Below, in pieces: positions 1-9,226 of a stretch of DNA of 64,000 nucleotides. Position 1 is the first letter of the stretch. Each line of letters opens with the position of its first letter. Source of the stretch: Desulfobacterales bacterium (lineage in GTDB: Bacteria; Desulfobacterota; Desulfobacteria; Desulfobacterales; JAIPEE01); NCBI GenBank assembly GCA_021737275.1, contig JAIPEE010000007.1, positions 50,710-114,709 of the forward strand. The letters are read 5' to 3'. Made by a program: the position numbers and the translations under genes. Below the pieces are notes generated by a model. It was given only the letters and a program-made list of their open reading frames with translations. It made no database searches and had not been told where the DNA came from.

Positions 1-60
1 GGTTTAAACATTATGAACGTGCTCTTTCCATTACCCCTTATAATTTATGGGTATGGATAA
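1..60 (+). CDS. possible 3' end of an upstream gene (partial)
   Basis: Frame 1 is open from the window edge to a TAA at 58-60, directly before a strong terminator, which fits the tail of a plus-strand gene. However, frame 3 over the same bases reads like a tetratricopeptide helix (HYERALSITPYN, bases 9-44) with no stop before the terminator. The frame is therefore unresolved, and a frameshift near the 3' end is possible. No function can be assigned. Confidence 0.3.
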   Translation, partial: GLNIMNVLFPLPLIIYGYG

Positions 61-67
61 AAATTAA

Positions 68-96
68 GGCCGGATTCCCCTCCGGCCTTTTCTTTT
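68..96 (+). terminator. Rho-independent terminator
   Basis: A perfect 7-bp GC-rich stem, GGCCGGA (68-74) with TCCGGCC (81-87), a 6-nt loop and a T-rich tail (88-96). It closes the upstream plus-strand gene. The reverse strand also has a T-rich flank, so it may serve fetB from the other side. Confidence 0.85.
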
Positions 97-163
97 GTGA
101 AATCTTAAAAAATTCAGCATGTCTTTTGACAAACGTATTAGTCTTGGATTTCAAAGCGTTGCT

Positions 164-964
164 TTATTTACCCGAAAGCCTGTCCAGTCTGAGCCGGTGC
201 CGATCATCAAATAGCCTTCTTGATCCCATCCAGATAGCTGCAATCGTTCCAAAACCGGTGCCCACAGCAATTAAAAACATAATTAAAATCTGATATTTAA
301 CTGCATCCATGGGTGCGTTTCCCGCAAGAATCTGGCCGGTCATCATACCCGGAAGGCTGACAATTCCTGCGGCAGACATGGCATTAACAATGGGAATCAG
401 GCCGGATCGGATACTTTCCCGGCGGATGTTGGCTATAGCATCCGACCATGAATAACCCAGCATCAGCTTTCCTTCAATTTCGGTTTTCCGGATCCAGGCG
501 CTATCGGTAAGGCGATCCAGGCCGATGGATATTCCGTTCATGGTGTTTCCAAGGAGCATGCCGAGCAGCGGAATCGCATATTGGGGTTTGTACCAGGGGG
601 AGATATCAATAATAACGGTCAGCGCCAGAATGGTTACACAAAAGGAAGAGATGGACATGGAAAGCGTGCCGACACCAAAACCCCACCATCCGATAAACTT
701 TCTTTTCTGGCGGCTCATGACTTCCCGGCCCGCAGCTGCCAGCATGATGAGTGCCATCAGGGTAATCCAGCCAAGATGCACATAGGTAAAAACAGCTTTT
801 AGAACCAGGCCGATCAGTAAAAGCTGAATCGTTGTTCTGAGAGCAGCAATAATAAGCTGTTTTCCAAGACCAAGGTTCATTCGGAAAGAGAAAAGTGCCA
901 GAAAAACCACCAGAAAAGCGGCGATGGAAAGATCGAGAGGTGATAGGGCAGCAATATTGCTCAT
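164..964 (-). CDS. fetB: FetB/YbbM-type ABC transporter permease (UPF0014)
   Basis: Integral membrane permease of the UPF0014 family; the E. coli member FetB works with FetA in iron export and oxidative stress resistance. The 266-residue length is normal. About seven hydrophobic segments are visible, with the family's conserved stretches: RTTIQLLLIG near residue 43, LLGMLLGNTMNGIS near 134, and IVNAMSAAGIVSLPGMMTGQ near 192. The start overlaps the end of the upstream ATPase by 4 bp, so the pair is translationally coupled. Substrate (iron or another metal) is inferred from the family. Confidence 0.88.
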   Translation of the reverse strand: MSNIAALSPLDLSIAAFLVVFLALFSFRMNLGLGKQLIIAALRTTIQLLLIGLVLKAVFTYVHLGWITLMALIMLAAAGREVMSRQKRKFIGWWGFGVGTLSMSISSFCVTILALTVIIDISPWYKPQYAIPLLGMLLGNTMNGISIGLDRLTDSAWIRKTEIEGKLMLGYSWSDAIANIRRESIRSGLIPIVNAMSAAGIVSLPGMMTGQILAGNAPMDAVKYQILIMFLIAVGTGFGTIAAIWMGSRRLFDDRHRLRLDRLSGK

Positions 965-1569
965 AATGATGCTCCTTCTCTCTTCTTAAAGGAGCCCTTT
1001 TCAATAATGTACCGCTGATCGGATACTTTTTTAAGTTGTTCAAGGTTATGGCCGACCCAGATTATACTTGCCCGGTTTTCCGACTTGTACGATTCAATAA
1101 AATTTTCTACCTGCAGGGTTCGTTCTGCATCAAGATTTGCTGTGGGTTCATCCAGAAGAAGAACATCGGGTTTATTTGACAAAAGTCGAAGCAGGGAGAG
1201 GCGCTGGCGCTCCCCGGTGGAAAGTCTGGAGACGTGCCAATTTATCACGCTGCTATCAAAAGAGAGCGCTTTCAGCCATTCATGATCAATATCTTTTATA
1301 TGTTCTCCCACGGTTTCATGCCACCATGCGCTTTCGGCAGGAAGGAGAGCAACTTTTGTTCGCCATTCCGGCGCAGGAATCTCACTGGATACAATACCAT
1401 TAAGCAAAATCTTTCCTGAATGGGTATCCATGTCTGAAATGGCACGCAGAAGCAGTGTCTTTCCGGCACCTGAAGCACCGGTTATGCCAATACATTCAGA
1501 CTTCTCAATGCTGAAATTAAAGGGCCCAAAGTTTTGAAAGCTTAAATTTTCTACAGTCAGAACGGACAT
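961..1569 (-). CDS. fetA: FetA/YbbL-type ABC transporter ATPase
   Basis: ATP-binding subunit that powers the FetB permease encoded immediately downstream. Visible motifs are Walker A GASGAGKT near residue 30, the ABC signature LSTGERQR near 115, and Walker B VLLLDEPTA near 136. At 202 residues it is a minimal ABC domain, typical of YbbL. It starts one base after the mnmG stop codon on the same strand, so mnmG-fetA-fetB probably share a transcript although mnmG is functionally unrelated. The four-base overlap with fetB supports a two-subunit exporter. Confidence 0.88.
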   Translation of the reverse strand: MSVLTVENLSFQNFGPFNFSIEKSECIGITGASGAGKTLLLRAISDMDTHSGKILLNGIVSSEIPAPEWRTKVALLPAESAWWHETVGEHIKDIDHEWLKALSFDSSVINWHVSRLSTGERQRLSLLRLLSNKPDVLLLDEPTANLDAERTLQVENFIESYKSENRASIIWVGHNLEQLKKVSDQRYIIEKGSFKKREGASL

Positions 1570-1570
1570 T

Positions 1571-3436
1571 TTATTTGTTTGATTGATGAACTTTTAAAGC
1601 AATCATCAAAACAGAGATTGCTGCCGGCGTTATTCCCTCTATACGAGAGGCCTGCCCAAGTGAAACCGGTTTAATATTGGTAAGTTTCTCCTTGAGCTCA
1701 TTGGAAAGGCCATGAACACTGTTGTAGTCGAATTCTTCGGGAAGTTTCATTTTTTCCAGAGATTTATATTTGTCAATTTCCTGAAGCTGCCGCTTGATAT
1801 AGCCTTCATACTTGATTTCGATTTCAACCTGCTTTGCAGCCGTTGGCTGAATTTCCTCAGGAGAACGGGCAAATGCGTCAACAAAATCATAGCTCAATTC
1901 AAACCGTTTTAGCATCTGATCCAGGTGTATACCGTTACTGATAGGTTTTGTCTTTTTGTTCTCAAGGTATTCGTTAACCTCTCTTACCGGCTTTACAATA
2001 ATCCCTTTTATGCGACTTATTTCAGCATCTATCTGCTTTTTACGGCTCTTAACATCTTTGAGTGTCTCATTATCAATCAACCCGAGTTCATTGCCAAGTT
2101 CCATAAGGCGAAGATCTGCATTGTCTTCCCTCAGCATGAGACGGTATTCGGCACGGGATGTAAACATTCGGTAAGGTTCCTTTGTGCCACGGGTAACCAG
2201 ATCATCAATCATAACACCTATATAGGCCTGAGAGCGATCCAGCAGAAAATCCGGACGGCCCTGGATTTTTGAAGCCGCATTTATACCGGCCCATAATCCC
2301 TGCGCCCCTGCCTCTTCATAACCGGATGTACCGTTTATCTGACCGGCCAGATAAAGACCCTGAACTTTTTTGGTTTCAAGTGTCGGTTTTAACTGTAACG
2401 GATTTACAAAATCATACTCTATGGCATAGGCCGGGCGCATGATTTCCGATTGTTCAAGGCCCTTGACCGACCTGACAAACTGAATCTGGACCTCAAGCGG
2501 CAGGCTGTTACCGAGGCCACTGGCATATATTTCATCCGTATCAAGGCCCTCGGGTTCCATGATGACCTGGTGGCGGTCCCGATCCGGAAAGCGGACAATT
2601 TTATCTTCAAAAGATGGACAGTAACGGGCGGCAATACCTTTGATCATGCCGCCATGAAGTGCAGAGCGCTTCAGATTGTCTCTTACAATTTTATGACTGT
2701 TTAAATTGGTATGCCCGATATAGCTGGGCAACTGCGGCATGGTTATCTTTTCAGTAAAAAATGAAAAGGGTTTGGGATCACATTCGGAGCCTTGCTCAGT
2801 AAATGCTGAAAAGTCGATAGACGATTTTTTAAGACGTGGTGGCGTCCCTGTTTTCATCCGGCCCAGCTCAAAGCCCAGCTCTTTTAAATGTTTAGGGAGA
2901 CTGTATGATGCAAACTCACCTGCACGGCCTGCTTTGATAGCACTGAACCCGATATGAACCAGTCCGCTCAAGAATGTTCCAGTTGCCAGAACAACGGCAT
3001 CGGCAACATACTGAAAGCCGGTATTATCTTCCAAGCCGGAAATTTTAGTGCCCTCAACGATTAGTTTTTTTACAAGTGCCTGTTTAAGATCAAGGTTAGG
3101 TTGTTTTTCTATAACCGATTTCATGATCCGGTGATATTTGTTTTTATCATTCTGGGTGCGCGAAGAGTGAACCGCCGGACCTTTTTTTGTGTTCAGGGTT
3201 CTGTACTGTATGGCGGTCTGATCCGTCACCCGGGCCATTTCTCCACCAAGGGCATCAATTTCCTTTACAAGCTGTCCCTTTGCCATTCCGCCAATGGAGG
3301 GACTGCAAGGCATGGCCGCCACCTTATCCAGGTCAATGGCCACTAACAGCACACTGCATCCCATTCTTGCTGCAGCAAGAGCGGCTTCACACCCGGCATG
3401 GCCGGCACCCACGACGATGATGTTATATTTTTTCAT
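1571..3436 (-). CDS. mnmG: tRNA uridine-5-carboxymethylaminomethyl(34) synthesis enzyme MnmG (GidA)
   Basis: FAD-dependent subunit of the MnmEG complex that builds the cmnm5 modification on uridine 34 of tRNAs reading split codon boxes. The N-terminal dinucleotide-binding motif GAGHAGCEAALAAARMG (residues 9-25) and the MnmG signatures GPAVHSSRTQ and LYLAGQINGTSGYEEA are present. Its 621 residues match the usual length (about 620-630) and the C-terminal MnmE/tRNA-interacting helices are complete. mnmE is not in the window. It heads a run with fetA-fetB, one base apart. Confidence 0.97.
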   Translation of the reverse strand: MKKYNIIVVGAGHAGCEAALAAARMGCSVLLVAIDLDKVAAMPCSPSIGGMAKGQLVKEIDALGGEMARVTDQTAIQYRTLNTKKGPAVHSSRTQNDKNKYHRIMKSVIEKQPNLDLKQALVKKLIVEGTKISGLEDNTGFQYVADAVVLATGTFLSGLVHIGFSAIKAGRAGEFASYSLPKHLKELGFELGRMKTGTPPRLKKSSIDFSAFTEQGSECDPKPFSFFTEKITMPQLPSYIGHTNLNSHKIVRDNLKRSALHGGMIKGIAARYCPSFEDKIVRFPDRDRHQVIMEPEGLDTDEIYASGLGNSLPLEVQIQFVRSVKGLEQSEIMRPAYAIEYDFVNPLQLKPTLETKKVQGLYLAGQINGTSGYEEAGAQGLWAGINAASKIQGRPDFLLDRSQAYIGVMIDDLVTRGTKEPYRMFTSRAEYRLMLREDNADLRLMELGNELGLIDNETLKDVKSRKKQIDAEISRIKGIIVKPVREVNEYLENKKTKPISNGIHLDQMLKRFELSYDFVDAFARSPEEIQPTAAKQVEIEIKYEGYIKRQLQEIDKYKSLEKMKLPEEFDYNSVHGLSNELKEKLTNIKPVSLGQASRIEGITPAAISVLMIALKVHQSNK

Positions 3437-3534
3437 TATTTATATTCATTTTAAAAATAATCTATTTAAAGTATTTCAATATTTTATCGTTTTTTGTATA
3501 TAGGGACTTTTAAATTTGGTCAAGGAAATGGATA

Positions 3535-4461
3535 ATGAAAAGCGGGATACCCAAGCAGCGTTATAATGATTTTAATACCTACCTGAGAGGGCTTTTCGGC
3601 TGCCGGGTACAGAAAATTACCGTGGATGCCGGGCTTGATTGCCCCAACCGGGATGGCCATATATCTTCAGGCGGTTGTATTTATTGTAACCTGCAGGGGT
3701 CCGGTACCGGTGCGTATAGAAAAGGCATCTCAATCACCGATCAGATTGAACGTGTTAAAAAACCGCTTATCAGACGATATAAGGCCAAAAAGTTTCTTGT
3801 ATATTTCCAGGCCTATTCCAATACGTATGCGCCTGTGAAACATCTGAAAGCCCTTTATGATGAAGCGTTAGGCGTGAAAAACATTGTCGGTCTTTCAATC
3901 GGCACCCGGCCGGACTGTATTGATGAAGAAAAAATCAGCCTGATTGAATCCTATACGGAAGATTTTCTGATATGGGTAGAGTATGGTCTTCAGTCCATTC
4001 ACAATAAAACATTAAAAAAGATAAACCGCGGACATGATTATAATTGTTTTGAAAAAGCGGTAAAGGCTACTCAAAACAGAGGGATTAATATATGCACCCA
4101 TGTTATTCTCGGGCTACCCGGAGAAACGCGCAAAGATATGCTTGAAACGGCAAAACGGGTTGCCAGCCTGGGAATAGACGGCATTAAACTGCATCTTCTT
4201 TATGTTATAAAAGGTACAGCTCTTGAAGCGCTTTATAACCATGGGAAGTTCCACTGTCTTGAAATGAAGGAATATACCGATCTTGTCTGTGATTTTCTTG
4301 AGATTCTGCCCAAAGAGATGATTGTTCAGCGCCTTAAAAGTGATCCCCATCAAGAGGAACTTGTTGCACCGATGTGGGCCATGGATAGAAACGGTACAAT
4401 GAATTTGATCAGGGGTACATTGGAAGAAAGAAAGTCCTTTCAAGGTAAATGTTTTTTATAA
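3535..4461 (+). CDS. TIGR01212/YhcC-family radical SAM protein
   Basis: A 308-residue radical SAM protein of the YhcC type. The iron-sulfur/SAM region carries the family's cysteine pattern, C at about residue 33 in GLDCPNRDG, then GGCIYCNLQG near 45, rather than the plain CxxxCxxC. Downstream blocks YFQAYSNTYAP, GLSIGTRPDC and HVILGLPGET belong to the elongator-like radical SAM core. The biological substrate of the family is not established to my knowledge. Divergent from mnmG with about 100 bp between them; AAGGAAAT precedes the ATG. Confidence 0.88.
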   Translation: MKSGIPKQRYNDFNTYLRGLFGCRVQKITVDAGLDCPNRDGHISSGGCIYCNLQGSGTGAYRKGISITDQIERVKKPLIRRYKAKKFLVYFQAYSNTYAPVKHLKALYDEALGVKNIVGLSIGTRPDCIDEEKISLIESYTEDFLIWVEYGLQSIHNKTLKKINRGHDYNCFEKAVKATQNRGINICTHVILGLPGETRKDMLETAKRVASLGIDGIKLHLLYVIKGTALEALYNHGKFHCLEMKEYTDLVCDFLEILPKEMIVQRLKSDPHQEELVAPMWAMDRNGTMNLIRGTLEERKSFQGKCFL

Positions 4462-4559
4462 AAATTATGTTTGCTTCCAAGGCGCTGATCTGATTAATAG
4501 TCCCAGTGCAATTGTAAGATAGAAAAAAATAAAGATAATGGTAGCGTTTAGAATTAGAT

Positions 4560-5432
4560 ATGGCCAAAAAAGAAAAAAAATCAAGACAGTTCAGACAATT
4601 CTACTGGAACCTGGCATTAATGGCGACAGGAAGCATTTTAGCCGCTATAGGCATTAATGGTATATTAGTGCCTCAACGATTTGTAAATGGCGGAGTTACG
4701 GCCATATCCATTATATTATATGATCAGTTCCCGGTTTTCAGTGTTGCCGTTTATTATGCATTATTGAATATTCCGTTATTTGTCCTGGCGTGGTTGAATG
4801 TCGGGAGACGGTTTTTTTATTATAGTGTCATGGGAATGATACTTTTTACATGCGCCATTGCATTTATCAATATCCCTCCCATCCCTGTTCAGGATAAAAT
4901 ATTGAGTGCCCTGCTGGCCGGTATACTCACCGGGGCCGGCGGCGGTATCATATTGCGTTCCTTTGGTTCTGCGGGAGGCACGGATATTCTCAGTATTATT
5001 TTGCTGAAGCGTTACTCGGTAAGCCTGGGAAACACGATTCTTATTATAAATTGTTTTGTTCTGAGCCTGGTTGTTTTTGTTTTTTCTCTTGAGGCGACCC
5101 TTTACACATTGATTGTTATTTTTGTGACTTCAAAAATGGTTAATCTTGTTGTAACCGGACTAAGCCAGAGAAAGATGGCAATTATTATCTCTCCCCAATG
5201 GGAGTTGATTTCCGACAAGATCCTCATAGAATTGAGAAGAGGCGTAACGGTTTTACATGGTGAGGGTGGATATACAAGGAAGGCCGAGCGTATACTTTAT
5301 GTGGTTATCACGTTTCGCGAATTGGGCTTTTTGAAAAAAATAATCAAAGAAATTGATCCTGATGCTTTTGTTGTGGTGAGTGATACACTGGAGGTAATGA
5401 ACTACCGGATAGGGAATCAACCTCACTGGTAA
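4560..5432 (+). CDS. YitT family membrane protein (DUF161 + DUF2179)
   Basis: A 290-residue protein with about five to six hydrophobic segments in residues 10-205 followed by a soluble C-terminal DUF2179 domain (about 215-285). The N-terminal stretch INGILVPQRFVNGGVTAISI is typical of YitT proteins, and the glycine-rich LLAGILTGAGGGIILRSFGS is the second conserved loop. The function of the family is unknown; a transporter role is often suggested but not shown. It stands alone between a radical SAM gene and a convergent gene that ends 15 bp away. Confidence 0.88.
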   Translation: MAKKEKKSRQFRQFYWNLALMATGSILAAIGINGILVPQRFVNGGVTAISIILYDQFPVFSVAVYYALLNIPLFVLAWLNVGRRFFYYSVMGMILFTCAIAFINIPPIPVQDKILSALLAGILTGAGGGIILRSFGSAGGTDILSIILLKRYSVSLGNTILIINCFVLSLVVFVFSLEATLYTLIVIFVTSKMVNLVVTGLSQRKMAIIISPQWELISDKILIELRRGVTVLHGEGGYTRKAERILYVVITFRELGFLKKIIKEIDPDAFVVVSDTLEVMNYRIGNQPHW

Positions 5433-5447
5433 AATTTATATCCGGAT

Positions 5448-7721
5448 TTAATTTCCTGGATCTCTGACAGCCCTTACACTACCGCAATTATATGAATCTT
5501 TTTGTTGTTGTTCCCAACTGGTCTCTTTTTTGGTGTCAACTACATTTACAATGGTTTTCCAATAACCGCTGTAATGCTTATAGGTGTTGGAGGTCCAGTA
5601 CCATGTCAGCATGGATGACGGGAAAACCGGCTGCTTTTTATAAAGGGAAACAAGCTCTTCATCTGTTGGGAGTCGCCAGTCCGTATATCCGCCGGTTTTC
5701 AGATTTTTTATAAACACTTCAGCATCTTCAAAATTGACACATTTGCTTAAAATAAATTCGGAATCAAGAGTACACCACATCAGATCTGTTTTTTTATCAA
5801 TAAAAGTACCGTCATCATTTATTATAAAACGTTCTGAAGCATCCCCCATCATGCCAGCAATTCGCATCTCCTCACTTTTAAGGCGCGTTTTCATTAATCT
5901 GTCATCAATGGCAGAAATCTCTGTTTTAACCTTTTTAGTAAGATAAGATGTGGGATAAGCGTTCAGATACTCCTCATAACGATCCTTTAATATTTCAAGG
6001 TTTACCTCTCCGTCCGGGGAATCTTTAACAAATATTTCAAAGGTATTTTTTTCATTCAGCCTTTTTTCAAATATTTTCTTTTTCACGCTCAGTTCAGCCG
6101 TCCGGTCATTGTCCGGAAAAAATCGTATATATTCATTACAGAATTTTATGCAGGTTTCCCAATCTTCTTTAATTTCAGATTTGTCGATTCGCTTATTCTG
6201 AAAGAGATAAAATTCTTCATTCATACTGGCAATCAGGGTTTTGATTTCATTACTGTATTTTCCGTCGGGATGTTTTTCAAGAAAATCAGCATAAACAAAT
6301 ATTCGTTCCGTTCCAGAGCTTTCTGCACGACGTAATGCTGAATTATAGTCTCCGTCTTCAGATAGCTTGCGTTCAGCTTCAGAGATTCTAAACGTTATCT
6401 TTTCAGAGTATTTTCCTTCAGGGTAAGCAATTTTATACTTTTTATAAGCTTCTATCGCTTCGTTATATTTTAGATTTCGGCCTAATTTATCTCCTTGGGA
6501 AATAGCTTCGTTATAGGCCTTATCCTCAAGCCCTGACGTTATATCGTCAATCTTTTCTTTCGCAGTGACAGCTAATTCGTTTTTGTCATATTTTGCGATA
6601 AACGCCTGCAGGAGTTTCAATTTGTAGTGCGTATCATGATCAGCATCCATGATCATTGTCAGTTCATTTTTTATCTGCACTTCCCGGGATCTCTTTTTCA
6701 TAAAAAGATACCCGGTCCCAACCAATATTATAATCAGCGCTGTAATAATATACACCAGCTTCAGTTTCTTTTTACCAGATTTTGCTTTAAGAGAAATCTC
6801 CTCTATGGCTGCTTTAATGGATGCTTCTGAATCTGATTCTATTTGCTTTTCTGATGAGTCAAAGTCCGACAACGAAAGATCATCGCCTGCAACATCTATC
6901 TCTTCTTTTCCATTATAGGCTTGCTCATCTTTTTTCTTCAGCCCCTCCATCAGAATATGCATCAACGGCAGATGTATCTCTTTTTTGATATCGGCGGTTG
7001 CCGGTTGGATTGAAATTACTGCTTCATCCCAACCGATAATACGGTATGCCGCCGACTCTCCGTTCATTCCGTTGGTTTTGGCATTTATGAGCTGGCCGTT
7101 AAGCAGATAGATCAATCCTGTTTTATTTGCGGACTTAACCTTCAAGGTGCAGGATGTGTTTTCCAGGGCAGACATCTGGAGAAATGCGCCGAGACTGATA
7201 CCATGAAGCTTGCCGCCAATCCCATTTTCAGGTATTTTTTCACTATTTTCCTTGAGCACTTTTGTTTCAACGATGTCCTCAAGAGAGCTATAATCTTTTT
7301 CAGATAAGCCTTCACCGTAGAAACCGAGATTAATTGTCAGGTTGACGGGTTTTCTGGTCCAGGGCCAGATGGCGGCATAGTACATTCCGGTGCTGACTTT
7401 ACGGGTATAAAGGGCCTGATTTTTATTTATACCTCCCATGGCCTTTACAGCAGGGTTAAGGCGAAGAGAAAGAGGTGTGGCCTTTCCGGCCGGCTTGGTT
7501 GCCTCACCGAAAAATCCGGACAGGCATTTATCAAGAAGATCAAGATTACGGCTTTTAGAAGCAGCACAATACATGCTTCTGTATTCATCCTGCCGGACAC
7601 GGTGTACTTCCGGGTGCGAATCCAGTTTGCGGATTAATGCAAAGAATTCCCTGGTCTCAACAAGATATGATTCAAGGTTATTGTCTGAAGATAGCTTTTC
7701 AATACCTGATTTTTCTGTCAC
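5448..7721 (-). CDS. DUF4388 - TM - TPR-like repeats - Lcl (DUF1566) domain protein
   Basis: A 757-residue composite protein. Residues about 190-270 form a DUF4388/PATAN-like domain (LIYLLNGQLINAKTNGMNG). One transmembrane helix follows at about 323-341 (LVYIITALIIILVGTGYLFM). Residues about 350-630 contain tetratricopeptide-like pairs with repeated Y...YP.GKY motifs, as in chains that gauge cell-envelope or complex assembly. The last 130 residues are an Lcl/DUF1566 domain with the hallmarks LMWC, GGYTDWRLPTDEEL, YWTSNTY and VRAVRD. The architecture implies a cytoplasmic DUF4388 part and an outward-facing Lcl domain that binds an unknown ligand. GTG start with GAGGAG eight bases upstream. Function unassigned. 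Confidence 0.8.
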   Translation of the reverse strand: MTEKSGIEKLSSDNNLESYLVETREFFALIRKLDSHPEVHRVRQDEYRSMYCAASKSRNLDLLDKCLSGFFGEATKPAGKATPLSLRLNPAVKAMGGINKNQALYTRKVSTGMYYAAIWPWTRKPVNLTINLGFYGEGLSEKDYSSLEDIVETKVLKENSEKIPENGIGGKLHGISLGAFLQMSALENTSCTLKVKSANKTGLIYLLNGQLINAKTNGMNGESAAYRIIGWDEAVISIQPATADIKKEIHLPLMHILMEGLKKKDEQAYNGKEEIDVAGDDLSLSDFDSSEKQIESDSEASIKAAIEEISLKAKSGKKKLKLVYIITALIIILVGTGYLFMKKRSREVQIKNELTMIMDADHDTHYKLKLLQAFIAKYDKNELAVTAKEKIDDITSGLEDKAYNEAISQGDKLGRNLKYNEAIEAYKKYKIAYPEGKYSEKITFRISEAERKLSEDGDYNSALRRAESSGTERIFVYADFLEKHPDGKYSNEIKTLIASMNEEFYLFQNKRIDKSEIKEDWETCIKFCNEYIRFFPDNDRTAELSVKKKIFEKRLNEKNTFEIFVKDSPDGEVNLEILKDRYEEYLNAYPTSYLTKKVKTEISAIDDRLMKTRLKSEEMRIAGMMGDASERFIINDDGTFIDKKTDLMWCTLDSEFILSKCVNFEDAEVFIKNLKTGGYTDWRLPTDEELVSLYKKQPVFPSSMLTWYWTSNTYKHYSGYWKTIVNVVDTKKETSWEQQQKDSYNCGSVRAVRDPGN

Positions 7722-7928
7722 AAAAAAAACTCCTCAAAAAACAGACAGGTTAATACAGGAACACGTTAAGCAGTTGTTTTAAAAGATAAATATAAAAATA
7801 TGTAAAAAGAGTCAATTAAAACAGCATCGGTTAAGGAAAATGTTTCAACTTACAACGGATATAAATTTATTTTATCTATCCGATAAGACGATTAAAAATA
7901 TGTTTTATCAAGCTTAGGTCACGATGGA

Positions 7929-9080
7929 TTATTGTTGTGATCCAGAGGAAAAAAGCGATTTTGTCTTTTTTAGCCAGGTCATGATTTCAATTTCCTGGGG
8001 GCATTTTTCCTCACATTCACCGCATTCAGCACACTGGTCCGCCCGTTCGGTTGTTTTCATAAACTCAAAATACGCTTCACGGGTGCCTTCAAGATCATCA
8101 TACATGAACGCATCGTTATAGAATTCAAAATTTCCAGGTATATTAACACCTTCCGGGCACGGTAGACAATATTTGCATGCTGTGCAGGGGATGGGACATA
8201 ATTTGCTGTATTCATCATGAATCTTCCCAATTATGTTGAGCTCCTCATCAGTCAGACTGCCGGCCCGGGCCTTGTCGGCACTGATGATATTTTCCCTCAC
8301 ATGGTCCATGTTGCTCATTCCACTTAATACAACTGTTGCTTCAGGATGGTTCCAGATCCACTGAAGCCCCCAGTCTGCCTGGGATCGTTTTTCCGGTGCA
8401 TTATTGAGTAAATCAGCTACAGGCTCAGGTGGTTTACGGGTGAGCTGTCCGCCACGAAGCGGTTCCATTACAACAACGGCAAGTCCTTTATCTGCTGCAT
8501 ACTTAAGCCCTTTTGTACCGGCCTGGTAGTCGGTGTCCATATAATTATACTGGATCTGGCACATGGTCCAGTTATCATAGGCATCTACAATTTCTTTAAA
8601 AACATCAAAGCTGTCATGAAAGGAGAAACCGATATTTTTAATCCGCCCTTTTGCCATCTGTTTTTCGGCCCACTGGAGTACACCCATACCGTTGATTTTA
8701 TCCCAGTAATCTTTTTTGAGTGAGTGGAGCAGGTAAAAATCGACAGATTCGGTTTGAAGCCTTTGGCGTTGTTCATCAAAAAACCGGTCAAAATCAGAAG
8801 GTTTTTCAACCAGCCAAGAGGGCAGTTTTGTGGCCACCTTAACCTTTTCCCGATAGCCATTTTCCAGCACACGCCCCACAAAGGATTCACTCTGGTCATC
8901 ATGATACATCCAGGCCGTATCAATATAATTAACACCGTTATCAATGGCATAACGAACCATTTCCATGCTTTCCTGTTCATTGATTTTACCATAGTCGTTA
9001 TTAATTACCGGCAACCTCATGATACCAAATCCCAGTGCAGAGGCCTCCCAATTAAGTTTACCAAATTTTCTGTATTTCAT
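7929..9080 (-). CDS. aldo/keto reductase with C-terminal iron-sulfur cluster domain
   Basis: A 383-residue protein: an NAD(P)H-type aldo/keto reductase TIM barrel (residues about 1-285, with active-site block VNYIDTAWMYHDDQSE near 50) followed by a ferredoxin-like tail. The tail has CTACKYCLPCPEGV near 305 and CAECGECEEKCPQ near 355. Such AKR-ferredoxin proteins are common in anaerobes; substrates are unknown. The ATG at 9080 was chosen over the further upstream one because AGGAG lies seven bases before it and homology starts there (MKYRKFGKL). Confidence 0.9.
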   Translation of the reverse strand: MKYRKFGKLNWEASALGFGIMRLPVINNDYGKINEQESMEMVRYAIDNGVNYIDTAWMYHDDQSESFVGRVLENGYREKVKVATKLPSWLVEKPSDFDRFFDEQRQRLQTESVDFYLLHSLKKDYWDKINGMGVLQWAEKQMAKGRIKNIGFSFHDSFDVFKEIVDAYDNWTMCQIQYNYMDTDYQAGTKGLKYAADKGLAVVVMEPLRGGQLTRKPPEPVADLLNNAPEKRSQADWGLQWIWNHPEATVVLSGMSNMDHVRENIISADKARAGSLTDEELNIIGKIHDEYSKLCPIPCTACKYCLPCPEGVNIPGNFEFYNDAFMYDDLEGTREAYFEFMKTTERADQCAECGECEEKCPQEIEIMTWLKKTKSLFSSGSQQ

Positions 9081-9226
9081 TAGGGGCTCCTTTTTTGGAC
9101 AAATCAAAAAATTGTATTTATACCATTATAACTTGAAAGTTTCAATACGTATAACCTACAGAAATAGTTGGTTTTTTAAATAAAACGATGGTGTCATTAA
9201 ATGTAATGAAAAAAATATAAAAAAAG

